Of a DNA stretch of 64,000 bases, positions 7,916 to 17,152 are shown piece by piece. Source of the stretch: Sphingomonas sp. Leaf9 (lineage in GTDB: Bacteria > Pseudomonadota > Alphaproteobacteria > Sphingomonadales > Sphingomonadaceae); contig NZ_LMKC01000001.1 in assembly GCF_001421355.1 (NCBI RefSeq), forward strand, positions 248,001 to 312,000, in the 5' to 3' direction. Numbering within the stretch: position 1 is the stretch's first letter; each line of letters begins with the position of its first letter. The notes beneath the pieces are model-generated. The model searched no databases. It worked only from the letters and a program-made list of their open reading frames with translations, and was not told the DNA's origin. Both the position numbers and the translations under genes were made by a program.

Positions 7916-10092
7916 GCGGCGATCGCCGCGGTCGGACGGTTGGCGAAGCGGCCGCGCGTCGTCAGCGCATCGACATCGGCGATCAGCGCGACGCGCCCGT
8001 CGCCCAGGATCGTCGCGCCCGCAACGCCGTCGATCGCCTGGTAATTCGCCTCCAGGCTCTTCACGACCACCTGCCGCTGATCCTGAATGGTATCGACCAG
8101 CAGCGCGGCCTGGCCATGGTCGCCCTCGACCACGATCAGCACGGCGTTCGTCGGGTTCCGCTCGGCCCCCTCGATGCCCAGATAGTCGGCGATGCGCAGC
8201 ACCGGCACGTACGACCCGCGCACGTCGAGCAGCGTGCCGTCCGGCCCCAGCCGGCTGAGCGTGTCGTCGTCGGGGCGCAGGCTTTCGACGATATGGCCCA
8301 GCGGAATGACGAAGGTCTGCTGGCCCACGGTCACGATCATGCCATCGAGCACCGCCAGCGTCAGCGGCAGGCTGAGCGAAAAGCTCGACCCGAAGCCTTC
8401 GCGCGACTGGATGCCGATACGGCCGCCCAGCGCCTGGATGTTCTTGCGCACCACGTCCATGCCGACGCCGCGTCCGGACACGTTGGTGATGGCCGCCGCG
8501 GTCGAGAAGCCGGGCGCGAAGATCAGGTTGTCGATCTCCTCATCGCTCAGCACCGCATCGGGCAGGATGATGCCCTTCTCGATCGCCTTCGCCTTCACCC
8601 GTGCGCGGTTGATCCCCTGTCCATCGTCGGACACGGTGATGACGATGCGGCCCGACTGGTGCGCGGCGGCCAGGCGGACGACGCCCTCGGCCGACTTGCC
8701 CGCCGCGACGCGAACGTCGGGCATTTCCAGGCCATGGTCGACGGCGTTGCGGATCAGGTGGGTCAGCGGTTCGCCGATGCGTTCGACCACCGTCTTGTCG
8801 ACCTCGGTCATCTCGCCATCCACCTCCAGGCGGACGCGCTTGCCGGTCTCGCCCTCCAGTTCGCGGACGATGCGCGGCACGCGGCTGAACACCGTCTTCA
8901 TCGGCTGCGCACGGATCGCCATCGTCGATTCCTGCAACTCGCGCGTCAGATGTTCGAGGTCGCTCAGTTCCGAGATGCCGCCCATCTGGTTTTCGGCCAG
9001 CCGCTGCGCCAGCATCGCCTGCGTAATCACCAGCTCGCCGACCAGGTTGACCAGCCGGTCGAGCTTGTCGAGGTCGACGCGGATCGTCTGCGCCGGCGGT
9101 GCCACAGCAGCGGCCGGGGCAGCGGCACGCGGCGCGGCCGGTTCCGCCGCGACCGGCGACACAGCGGGCGCAGGTGCCGGCGCGGCAACCGGGGCGGGAG
9201 CAGGCGGCGGCGGCGGCGCGGCGACCTCCGGTTCGGCGACGACCGCTACCGGCGCGCTTTCCATCGAATCGAGCAGGTCGAACAGCGCGTCGACGCTATC
9301 CTCCGCCATCGCCGGTTCGGCATCGCCGCGCGTCAGCGTGATCGCGCTTGGGTCGCCGAATTCGAACACCGCGCGGATGTCATCCTCGGCAACGCTGGCG
9401 GGCAGCGCGACGTCCCACGCCAGATAGCCGCATTCGGGGTCCATCATGTCCAGCGGCGGCAGCGCGGCGCGGTCGCACGACGTCACCTTGCCGCCCAGCA
9501 TCGTCAGTTCGCGCAGCAGCAGCAGCGGTTCGGCACCATGTTCGAACGCCTTGGACCCCGGCGTATAGCGCAGGCGCCAGCCATTGGCGGCATCCGCGCC
9601 GTCCTCCGACTGCGCCACATCGCCCAGCATCGACATCAGGTCGTCGAAATCGTCGGAAATGGCGACCGCCGGCGCGGCATCCGCCGCCGGCGCCGCCGCG
9701 GCCTTGGGCTCCGTATCGCCCCCGGCGGCCGCGACCAGCCGTTCCAGCATCGCCGCATCGGCCGGCGGCGTATCGCCGTCGCGCGCCGCCGCCACATGGT
9801 CGGCCAGCACGTCGAACGCCCCCACCACCACGTCGAGCAGCGCGGGCGTCAGTTCCAGCGTACCGTTGCGGATCAGGTCGAGCAGCGTCTCATACTGGTG
9901 GGTATAGGCCTGCAACCGTTCGTGCCCGAACGCGCCCGCCCCGCCCTTGATCGAATGGACGCAGCGGAAGACGCCGTTGATCGTTTCCGAATCGCGGTCG
10001 CCGTCGCGCAGCAACGCGAAATTGCCTTCCATCGCGGCAAGGCCTTCCTCGCACTCCTGGAAGAAGATCTGCTGGATTGCGTCGAGGTCCAT
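7912..10092 (-). CDS. cheA: Chemotaxis histidine kinase CheA
   Basis: CheA autophosphorylates and passes phosphate to CheY and CheB. Domains in order are: a P1 Hpt domain with the phospho-His in VHSIKGGAGAFGHE (about residue 48); a region near residues 140-300 resembling a response-regulator-docking segment; an Ala/Pro-rich linker; the P3 dimerisation helix pair; the ATPase with N-box HLIRNAVDHGLE, G1 SDDGQGI and G2 GRGVGMDVV; and a C-terminal CheW-like P5 domain. At 726 residues it is within the usual range. It is 15 nt downstream of the STAS gene. Confidence 0.95.
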   Translation of the reverse strand: MDLDAIQQIFFQECEEGLAAMEGNFALLRDGDRDSETINGVFRCVHSIKGGAGAFGHERLQAYTHQYETLLDLIRNGTLELTPALLDVVVGAFDVLADHVAAARDGDTPPADAAMLERLVAAAGGDTEPKAAAAPAADAAPAVAISDDFDDLMSMLGDVAQSEDGADAANGWRLRYTPGSKAFEHGAEPLLLLRELTMLGGKVTSCDRAALPPLDMMDPECGYLAWDVALPASVAEDDIRAVFEFGDPSAITLTRGDAEPAMAEDSVDALFDLLDSMESAPVAVVAEPEVAAPPPPPAPAPVAAPAPAPAVSPVAAEPAAPRAAAPAAAVAPPAQTIRVDLDKLDRLVNLVGELVITQAMLAQRLAENQMGGISELSDLEHLTRELQESTMAIRAQPMKTVFSRVPRIVRELEGETGKRVRLEVDGEMTEVDKTVVERIGEPLTHLIRNAVDHGLEMPDVRVAAGKSAEGVVRLAAAHQSGRIVITVSDDGQGINRARVKAKAIEKGIILPDAVLSDEEIDNLIFAPGFSTAAAITNVSGRGVGMDVVRKNIQALGGRIGIQSREGFGSSFSLSLPLTLAVLDGMIVTVGQQTFVIPLGHIVESLRPDDDTLSRLGPDGTLLDVRGSYVPVLRIADYLGIEGAERNPTNAVLIVVEGDHGQAALLVDTIQDQRQVVVKSLEANYQAIDGVAGATILGDGRVALIADVDALTTRGRFANRPTAAIAA

Positions 10093-10107
10093 GAAATTCG
10101 CTCCGGA

Positions 10108-10371
10108 TCAGGCGGCGATAAGGGTGTCGAGGGCCGCCAGCGTCGCCATGTCGGCGAACACCGGACTCGCGCCGACGATGCGGAAATCCTGGCCCGATTC
10201 CTCCGCCGCGACTTCGGCAGCGGCCAGCACCTGCAGGCACGCTTGGCCGATCCGCTCCACGCCCGACGCATCGAGCAGGATCGGGGTGCCGGTGCCGATC
10301 GCATCGCGCAGCGTCTGGCGCAGCGCGGCGGCGGCGGGGGTATCGAGTACGGCAGGAAGAGCGATGGTCAT
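10108..10371 (-). CDS. Small STAS-domain protein in the chemotaxis operon
   Basis: This 87-residue protein fits a single STAS domain. A beta strand (TIALPAVLD) is followed by a helix, then LLDASGVERIG, in which the serine is at the usual phosphorylatable position, then FRIVGASPVF and a last helix. STAS proteins commonly act as anti-sigma-factor antagonists or protein-interaction switches. Small STAS proteins are known immediately upstream of cheA in several alphaproteobacterial clusters. It lies between the MCP gene and cheA, so a role in signalling is likely but unspecified. Confidence 0.75.
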   Translation of the reverse strand: MTIALPAVLDTPAAAALRQTLRDAIGTGTPILLDASGVERIGQACLQVLAAAEVAAEESGQDFRIVGASPVFADMATLAALDTLIAA

Positions 10372-10412
10372 GGGCGTATCCCGGAAAAGGAGGTCGCTGG
10401 CAGGGATTGGGA

Positions 10413-11894
10413 TCAGAATTCGGTCCAGTCGTCTTCATCCACGACCATCGCGGCCGCGGTGGCGGCACTGCCGCTGGCGGCGGCCTTGCGGCGGGGTGGC
10501 GGCGACGACGGGGCCATGTCGCGGCTGACCTGCGCGACGCGGGCCTGCAACCGGTGGACGGCGCTCTGGGTCGGTGCATGGCGCGGAGCGGAAGCAACCT
10601 TGGCCGCGGCATAGGTGCCATGGCGCAGCGTGAAGCGGTCGACCTGCCGCGCCAGCTCCTGTGCTTCTTCGGCCAATGTGCGGGCGGCGGCGGTCGCCTG
10701 TTCGACCATCGCGGCGTTTTGCTGGGTCACGCCGTCCATCTCGTTGACGGCGGTGTTGACCTGTTGCAGCCCGGTCGCCTGCTGATCGGCCGAGGTGGCG
10801 ATGGTGCCGACCAGCGCGCTGATCTCGCCGATGCGCCCGATAATCCGCTGCAATGCCTTGCCGGTTTCGCTGACCAGTTCGACACCGGTCGCGACCTGTT
10901 CGGACGATGCGTTGATCTTGGCCTTCACGTCCTTGGCGGCGTCGGCCGAACGCTGCGCCAGCGCGCGCACTTCGGACGCGACGACCGCGAACCCCTTGCC
11001 CGCGTCGCCGGCACGGGCGGCTTCGACCCCGGCGTTCAGCGCCAGCAGATTGGTCTGGAATGCGATGCCGTCGATGACGGTGATGATATCGCCGATCTCG
11101 CCCGATGCCCGTTCGATGCCGTGCATCGCGTCGACCGCGCGGCGGACGACATCGCCCGACTGTTCGGCCTCGTCACGGGTTTCGCTGACGACCGCATGGG
11201 CGCGGGTGGCGCCGGCGGCGGTTTCGCGCACTGTGCCGGTGATCTGGTCCATCGCGGCGGCGGTTTCCTCCAGGCTCGCGGCCTGCTGCTCGGTACGCTG
11301 CGACAGGTCGTCCGATGCCTTGCGAATGTCGTTGGCGCCGCTGTTGATGCCGCTGGTCGCCTCGCGCACCGCCGCCAGCACTTCCGACACCGCGTCCATC
11401 GCCGCGTTGAAATCGATGCGCAGCCGTTCGTAATCGGCGGGGAACGGGTCGGCGATGCGATAGCTGACGTCGCTGGCGGCAAGGCGCGACAGCCCCTCGC
11501 CCAGCCGGCCGACCACCTGCTTCTGGCCGGTCGCCGCGTCCTTTACCGACTGGCCGTTCGCCTGGAACACCTGCATCGCGCGCGCCATGCGGCCGATACA
11601 GTCGCGATGGTCGGCATGCTCGATCGTGCGCGACAAATCGCCGGCGGCAATCGCCTCCATTCCCACGACCGAATCGACATAGGGGTTGCAGACGGCGCTG
11701 CGGAACACGACCGCCAGCACGATAGTGACGCACAACGCCGCCACTGCCGCACCCAGCAGGATCGGCGCCGACGCCATGCCGCCCAGCGCCGCCGCCGTGG
11801 TGGCGACCGGCACGGCCACCAACAAGGCATAGACCGTCCCCATCACGGTAAACTTCAGACGGATCGGGGCGTCTTTGCGAAACCAACGCATCAT
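10413..11894 (-). CDS. Methyl-accepting chemotaxis protein
   Basis: A 493-residue receptor. Two closely spaced transmembrane segments (about residues 15-60) leave almost no periplasmic domain, so it may sense cytoplasmic or membrane signals. A HAMP-like region follows, then a long coiled-coil signalling domain with the hairpin tip IDGIAFQTNLLALNAGVEAA and GKGFAVVASEVRALAQRS. The C-terminus ends DDWTEF, matching the W-x-x-F pentapeptide that tethers CheR and CheB. It is the first gene of the chemotaxis operon. Confidence 0.94.
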   Translation of the reverse strand: MMRWFRKDAPIRLKFTVMGTVYALLVAVPVATTAAALGGMASAPILLGAAVAALCVTIVLAVVFRSAVCNPYVDSVVGMEAIAAGDLSRTIEHADHRDCIGRMARAMQVFQANGQSVKDAATGQKQVVGRLGEGLSRLAASDVSYRIADPFPADYERLRIDFNAAMDAVSEVLAAVREATSGINSGANDIRKASDDLSQRTEQQAASLEETAAAMDQITGTVRETAAGATRAHAVVSETRDEAEQSGDVVRRAVDAMHGIERASGEIGDIITVIDGIAFQTNLLALNAGVEAARAGDAGKGFAVVASEVRALAQRSADAAKDVKAKINASSEQVATGVELVSETGKALQRIIGRIGEISALVGTIATSADQQATGLQQVNTAVNEMDGVTQQNAAMVEQATAAARTLAEEAQELARQVDRFTLRHGTYAAAKVASAPRHAPTQSAVHRLQARVAQVSRDMAPSSPPPRRKAAASGSAATAAAMVVDEDDWTEF

Positions 11895-12087
11895 TCATGT
11901 GCTCCAAACGAACTTTGTCACATCCCCCCGGACTGCATTGCTCGCTTGGATATCGAGGTACCGATCTCCGTATAATTTCTGGTTAATGTCGAAGATGCGT
12001 GGAACTGCGTACCGTCACGACCGATCGGCGCAGTTTCGGATACTGGATATTATCGTTCCAGATCATGATGTTATCCGATTCATCGAA

Positions 12088-12120
12088 TTGACAGCGCCGG
12101 ACAAAGTGGTAGCGATACCA
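12088..12120 (+). promoter_or_regulatory. Promoter with LacI-type operator before the TonB receptor
   Basis: TTGACA at 12088-12093 is a good -35 box. The dyad TGGTAGCGATACCA at 12107-12120 has perfect 5-bp arms around a CG centre, the form of LacI-family operators that control TonB-dependent receptors in Caulobacter and Xanthomonas relatives. It overlaps the place expected for the -10 box, suiting repression. No LacI gene is in the window. The rest of the 291-bp gap (11895-12185) shows no gene. Confidence 0.5.
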
Positions 12121-12185
12121 TTACCGGACAATCCGGCGACACGATGGGCGGAACGAACCGCACCACGCATCAGGGGAGTTTTCGC

Positions 12186-15100
12186 ATGAGAGGTCATCTT
12201 CTCGGCAATCTGGCGCGCAGCGCCTCCGCCATCACTCTGGCCGCAGCTTTGGTCGCACCCGGCATCGCCGCCGCGCAGACCGGCGACACCGCCGTCAATG
12301 CCCAGCCTGGCGCCACCGAAGGCACCGCCGGCAGCACCGCACAGCAGACCGGCCAGGACCCGGTGCAGGACGGCGAGGAAATCGTCGTCACCGGCATCCG
12401 CGCCTCGCTGAACCGCGCGATCGATATCAAGCGCAACTCGGCCGGCGTGGTCGACGCGATCAGCGCCGAGGATATCGGCAAGTTCCCCGACACCAACCTC
12501 GCCGAGTCGCTGCAGCGCATCACTGGCGTGTCGATCAACCGGGTGAACGGCGAAGGATCGCAGGTGTCGGTGCGCGGCTTCTCGGGCGGGTTCAACCTCG
12601 TCACGCTGAACGGCCGCCAGCTCCCCGCCTCGAACGTCGACACCAGCGGCGCGGGCGATTTCGCACGCGGCACCGGGCGTTCGTTCGACTTCCAGAATCT
12701 CGCATCGGAAGGCGTATCGGCGCTGGAGGTCTACAAGACCGGCCGCGCCTCCATCCCGTCGGGCGGCATCGGCGCGGCGATCAACGTCGTTACCCGCAAG
12801 CCGCTGGACTCGCGGGAGGATGGCGTCACCGGCTCGTTCGGCGTGAAGGCACTGCACGATGTCAGCACGATGGAGGGCGAAGGCGCCCGCGTGCTTCCCG
12901 AAGTGTCGGGTCTGCTCAGCTGGCGCAACGACGCGCGCACCTTCGGCCTGTCGGTCTTCGGCAGCTTCCAGCGCCGCGACAGCACCTCGGCCCAGAGCGC
13001 GCCGAACTATTTCACGGTGGTCCCAACCGCCGACGTGCTCAACCCCGCCGGTCCTTACGTCAACGGCCAGACCCAGATCGAGAACCGGCCGACCACGCCG
13101 TTCACGCTGGTTCCCAACGACAGCCGCTACCAGTTTTCGGAAAACAAGCGGGAACGCATCAACGGCCAGGCGGTGTTGCAGTTCGCGCCGACCGAACGGC
13201 TGACCTTCACCGCCGACGCGCTGTTCGCGCAGAACCGGCTGGAGGAACAGCGCAGCGAGCAGACCAACTGGTTCAACCGCCCGTTCGGCCGGATCAAGTT
13301 CAACGGCAACGACGTGATCGCCACGCCCGATTTCATCTCGGAAACGATTAACGGCGTGAAGGACCAAGGCTTCGAGCAGCAGTTCCGCGCCACCAAGACC
13401 CAGCTTCAGTCCTATGGCCTGAACGGCAAGTGGCAGATGACCGATCGTCTGACGCTGAACGTTGATGGCTATCATGCCGTGTCGAAGTCGACGCCCGATG
13501 CCCCCAACGGAACGTCGGTGACATTGATGTCGCTTGGCGCGCCGGTCATCAGCAGCCAGGCGATCGATTATAGCAGCGGCTTCCCCCGCGTGACGCAGAC
13601 GATCAACGATTCGATCAACGGCAATGGCAACGGCGTCCTCGACCTCGGCGACGTCGGCACGCAGATTTCGCGCACCAACACCGCCACCCAACGCCAGCGG
13701 ATCAACGGCGGTCGTGCAGATTTCGGCTGGGACCTGGGCGGCGGCAGCCGGTTCGATTTCGGCGGCACCTACACCGACTCGCAAATGACCAGCCAGCGGG
13801 TGCAGACGCAGCAGCAGCTGGGCGACTGGGGCATCACCGATCCGGGCATCGTCCAGCGGCTGGCGTCGAACGTGGTCAAGACCTTCTGCCTCGACTGCAA
13901 GTTCGACAAGTTCAGCACCGCCGATGTGAAGCGCACTGCCTTCCGCGGCAACGCCGTCGTCCTGAACGACATCTTCTCGAACTTCTACGCCGCCAACCCG
14001 ATTTCGACCACCGCCAACGACAATGATACGGTCGGCGAGAAGGTCTGGGGCGTCTATGGGCAGATCACCTGGAAGGGTGAGATCGCCGGCCGCCCCGCGA
14101 ACCTGCTGTTCGGCACCCGCTATGAAGAAACGAAGGTCCGCTCTGTCGCGATCCAGGCGATCCCGTCGGCGCTGAAGTGGGATGCGGATAACGACTTCTC
14201 GGCGGTCGTCGCAGCCTCCGGCTCGCCGGTCGTCCAGCGCGGCAACTATACCAACCTGCTGCCGGCGGTCGATTTTAACATCGAGGTGTTCGACAACTTC
14301 ATCGCCCGCGCGTCGGCAAGCCGCACGCTTGCCCGGCCCGACTTCGGCGACCTGTTCGCGTCGACAACGGCCGGCCCGCCGACGCGTCCGGTCGCACTGG
14401 GCGGCCGTCCGACCGGCCAGTCGGGCAATGCCAGCCTGCTTCCGCTCGTGTCGGACAATTTCGACCTGTCGGTCGAATGGTATTTCAAGCCGTCGAGCTA
14501 TGTGTCGGTCGGGTTCTTCGACAAACGGGTGCGCAACTTCATCGGCAAGGGCGTGTTCAACCGCAGCCTGTTCGACCTGCGCGATCCGTCGTCGGGCGCG
14601 GCGGGCACCCGTTCGGGAACCGCATTGGCGCGGCTACAGGCGCTGGGTGCCGACCTGAGCGACGTGAACCTGTTCACCTACACCGCACTTCTTCAGCAGA
14701 ACGGCGGCAACACTGCCCAGGCCGATGCCACGTTCCAGGCAAATCGCGTCAATGGCGGCGCGCTGAATCAGGATTATGTGAACAGCGTCCTGCAGGCGAT
14801 CGACATCTACGCTAACGGCCAAGACCCGCTGTATAACTTTGCCGTGGAACAGCCGATCAACAACCGCGAGGGCCATATCTATGGCTTCGAACTCGCAGGT
14901 CAGTACTTCTTCGGCAACACCGGCGTCGGTGTCCAGGCCTCGTACACGAAAGTCTATGGCGACGTGAACGCCGACATCGCGGCCGATCCGAACGTCAATG
15001 TGTTCGCGCTGACCGGGCTGGGCGACAGCGCCAACGGATCGATCATTTATGACAAGAACGGCCTGTCCGCCCGCGTGACCTATAACTGGCGCGACAAGTT

Positions 15101-15329
15101 CCTGGCCGCGACCAATCAGGGCGACAGCCGAAACCCGTTGTTCGTCGCGCCGTTCGGCACGCTGGACTTCAACATCAGCTACGACCTGAACGACCGCATG
15201 GCGCTGTCGATCGAAGGGGTGAACCTGACCAGCGAGCCGCTGGTGCAATATGGTCGCGACCGTAACGCGTTGGTGTTCGCCCAGGAACTGAAGCCGCGCT
15301 TCCTGCTGGGGGCACGCTATCGCTTCTGA
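12186..15329 (+). CDS. TonB-dependent outer-membrane receptor
   Basis: A 1047-residue receptor with an N-terminal signal peptide ending AAAQ. A TonB-box-like EEIVVTGIRASL follows, then a plug domain with ISAEDIGKFPDTNLAESLQR and GVSINR typical of the Caulobacter/Sphingomonas carbohydrate-type receptors. A long beta-barrel ends in aromatic RYRF. It imports a substrate across the outer membrane using TonB energy. The adjacent SapC, cupin and tryptophan-halogenase genes form a locus seen widely in Sphingomonadales and Xanthomonadales, and the upstream LacI-type dyad hints at sugar control. The substrate cannot be read from sequence. I chose the ATG at 12186 because it begins the signal peptide. 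Confidence 0.93.
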   Translation: MRGHLLGNLARSASAITLAAALVAPGIAAAQTGDTAVNAQPGATEGTAGSTAQQTGQDPVQDGEEIVVTGIRASLNRAIDIKRNSAGVVDAISAEDIGKFPDTNLAESLQRITGVSINRVNGEGSQVSVRGFSGGFNLVTLNGRQLPASNVDTSGAGDFARGTGRSFDFQNLASEGVSALEVYKTGRASIPSGGIGAAINVVTRKPLDSREDGVTGSFGVKALHDVSTMEGEGARVLPEVSGLLSWRNDARTFGLSVFGSFQRRDSTSAQSAPNYFTVVPTADVLNPAGPYVNGQTQIENRPTTPFTLVPNDSRYQFSENKRERINGQAVLQFAPTERLTFTADALFAQNRLEEQRSEQTNWFNRPFGRIKFNGNDVIATPDFISETINGVKDQGFEQQFRATKTQLQSYGLNGKWQMTDRLTLNVDGYHAVSKSTPDAPNGTSVTLMSLGAPVISSQAIDYSSGFPRVTQTINDSINGNGNGVLDLGDVGTQISRTNTATQRQRINGGRADFGWDLGGGSRFDFGGTYTDSQMTSQRVQTQQQLGDWGITDPGIVQRLASNVVKTFCLDCKFDKFSTADVKRTAFRGNAVVLNDIFSNFYAANPISTTANDNDTVGEKVWGVYGQITWKGEIAGRPANLLFGTRYEETKVRSVAIQAIPSALKWDADNDFSAVVAASGSPVVQRGNYTNLLPAVDFNIEVFDNFIARASASRTLARPDFGDLFASTTAGPPTRPVALGGRPTGQSGNASLLPLVSDNFDLSVEWYFKPSSYVSVGFFDKRVRNFIGKGVFNRSLFDLRDPSSGAAGTRSGTALARLQALGADLSDVNLFTYTALLQQNGGNTAQADATFQANRVNGGALNQDYVNSVLQAIDIYANGQDPLYNFAVEQPINNREGHIYGFELAGQYFFGNTGVGVQASYTKVYGDVNADIAADPNVNVFALTGLGDSANGSIIYDKNGLSARVTYNWRDKFLAATNQGDSRNPLFVAPFGTLDFNISYDLNDRMALSIEGVNLTSEPLVQYGRDRNALVFAQELKPRFLLGARYRF

Positions 15330-15346
15330 TGCGGTCAAGTGACGGG

Positions 15347-15380
15347 AAAGGGGCGCCCTTCGCGCAAGGGCGCCCCTTTT
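15347..15380 (+). terminator. Rho-independent terminator after the TonB receptor
   Basis: AAAGGGGCGCCC (15347-15358) pairs with GGGCGCCCCTTT around a 9-nt loop, and the descending arm runs into TTTT. It begins 17 nt after the receptor stop. The stem is strong and G+C-rich, so most receptor transcripts should end here, separating it from the sapC operon. Confidence 0.85.
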
Positions 15381-15429
15381 CATCGCGCGCGATTGCCCTA
15401 CCCTCACGCCAGCCCAAGGAAAGGTCCGC

Positions 15430-16134
15430 GTGTCGATGCCCCCCGTATCCCTCAACAACGTCGATCATCACGACCTGACCGTGCGGGTCGCGCACGGCGC
15501 CGACCATGGCGATGCGGTCAATCAGGTGCTGCTGTTCCCCAATGAATTCGAAGCGGCGCAGCGCGACTATCCGATCCTGTTCCGCCGCGACGACCGGGGC
15601 GGCCTCTATGCCGTCGCGCTGCTCGGCCTCGATCCCGATGACAATCTGTTTCTCGGCGACAGCGGCGAATGGCAGGCAAGCTATGTCCCCGCCGTCCGCC
15701 AGCGCGGCCCCTTCGGCCGCGATCGGGACAGCGGCGGTCTCACCATCGACCTGAGCGACCCGCGTGTCTCGCGCGGCGACGATGGCAATCCGCTCTACCT
15801 CCCGCACGGCGGCACCGCGCCCTATCTGGCGCATGTCGAGGGGGTGCTGGACGTGATCCACGAGGGGCAGCAGATCAATGCGCCCCTGTTCGCCGCGTGG
15901 CAGGCCGCCGACCTGCTGCGCCCGACCAATATCGAACTCGACCTGGGTGATGGGCAGAGCTGCACGATCACCGACATCTTGGTCGTCGCCGACGATGCGC
16001 TCGACGCGCTGACCGCCGACCAGCTGGCGGCGCTGCATGTCAGCGGCGCACTGCGCGCCGCGTTCATGGCCAGCGCGTCGCTCGACAACATTCCCCGGCT
16101 GATCGACCGGCGGCAACAGCGGCACGGCGGCTGA
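15430..16134 (+). CDS. SapC family protein
   Basis: The 234-residue protein matches the SapC family often found beside TonB receptors and tryptophan halogenases. Features are an N-terminal region with NEFEAAQRDYPILFRRD, a central VPAVRQRGPFG-like segment and a C-terminal domain with APYLAHVEGVLDVIHEG. The family is named after a putative peptide-resistance gene, but its activity is unknown. The start is GTG at 15430 or the ATG two codons later. The cupin gene begins 1 nt after its stop, so the two are co-translated. Confidence 0.8.
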   Translation: MSMPPVSLNNVDHHDLTVRVAHGADHGDAVNQVLLFPNEFEAAQRDYPILFRRDDRGGLYAVALLGLDPDDNLFLGDSGEWQASYVPAVRQRGPFGRDRDSGGLTIDLSDPRVSRGDDGNPLYLPHGGTAPYLAHVEGVLDVIHEGQQINAPLFAAWQAADLLRPTNIELDLGDGQSCTITDILVVADDALDALTADQLAALHVSGALRAAFMASASLDNIPRLIDRRQQRHGG

Positions 16135-16135
16135 C

Positions 16136-17152
16136 ATGCCGCGTCCGGTTCGCAGCATCGATGGTGCGGATGCGATCGACCTGCCGTCGCTGCTCGCCGC
16201 GAACGAACCGGTCGTGCTGCGCGGGTTCGCCGCCGATTGGCCGCTGGTCGCGGCGGGCCGGGCGGGTGCGGAGCGGGCCATTGCCTATCTCAAGCAATTT
16301 GACGGCGGGCGTCCGATCGTCGGCTATACCGGCGAGCCGGCGATCGGCGGGCGCTTCTTCTACCGCGACGACTGGACCGGGCTGAATTTCGATGCCGCGC
16401 GGGTCGGATTGTCGGCGTATCTCGACCGGATCGCCAGCCATCTCGATGATCCGGATGCGCCGGCCTGCTACATCGGATCAACCGATCTCGACACGTACCT
16501 GCCGGGCCTGCGCCGCGACAACGACCTGTCGCTGCCGCCGCCGGCCCCCGGTCGGGCCGCGCCGCTGGCCAGCATCTGGATCGGCAACCGCACCGTCGCC
16601 GCGACGCATTACGACCTGTCGAACAACCTTGCCGTCTGCCTCGTCGGGCAGCGCCGCTTCACGCTGTTCCCGCCCGACCAGATCGCGAACCTCTATCCCG
16701 GCCCGCTGGAGCCGACGCCGGGCGGACAGGTGGTCAGCATGGTCGACCTGCGCGCGCCCGATCTCGATCGCTATCCCCGCTTCGCCGACGCACTGGGACA
16801 GGCGCAGATCGCCGACCTAAAACCGGGCGACGTCCTCTTCTATCCGGCGCTGTGGTGGCACAATGTCGAGGCGCTGGACCGCTTCAACGTCATGATAAAC
16901 TATTGGTGGAACGACGCCCCCGCCTTTGCCGACAGCCCGATGACGACCCTGCTCCACGCCATGCTGTCGCTGCGCGAACGGCCGGCGGCGGAGCGCGCGG
17001 CGTGGGCCGCGATGTTCGATCATTATATCTGGCGTGGTGGCGACGATGCGCGTGCCCACTTGCCGCCCGAGATCCAGGGCGACCTCGCCCCGCTCGACCC
17101 CGCCGCCGCCCGGCGGCTGCGCGCGAAACTGTTGCAGAGATTGAACCGATGA
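16136..17152 (+). CDS. Cupin-like (JmjC-type) domain protein
   Basis: A 338-residue protein of the cupin_8/JmjC-like oxygenase superfamily. Visible signatures are EPVVLRGFAADWPL at the N-terminus, ATHYDLSNNLAVCLVGQRRFTLFPPDQ with a likely iron-binding H-x-D pair, and the later YPALWWHNVEAL with the second histidine. Relatives are Fe(II)/2-oxoglutarate hydroxylases, though the substrate is unknown. It is coupled to sapC upstream and overlaps the halogenase start (ATGA), suggesting joint action on one substrate taken up or modified by this locus. Confidence 0.82.
   Translation: MPRPVRSIDGADAIDLPSLLAANEPVVLRGFAADWPLVAAGRAGAERAIAYLKQFDGGRPIVGYTGEPAIGGRFFYRDDWTGLNFDAARVGLSAYLDRIASHLDDPDAPACYIGSTDLDTYLPGLRRDNDLSLPPPAPGRAAPLASIWIGNRTVAATHYDLSNNLAVCLVGQRRFTLFPPDQIANLYPGPLEPTPGGQVVSMVDLRAPDLDRYPRFADALGQAQIADLKPGDVLFYPALWWHNVEALDRFNVMINYWWNDAPAFADSPMTTLLHAMLSLRERPAAERAAWAAMFDHYIWRGGDDARAHLPPEIQGDLAPLDPAAARRLRAKLLQRLNR

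Noticed and set aside
7366-10614. 1082-codon plus-strand open frame opposite cheR and cheA
   Set aside because: Low-complexity Arg/Ala composition and complete overlap with well-supported genes; a shadow.
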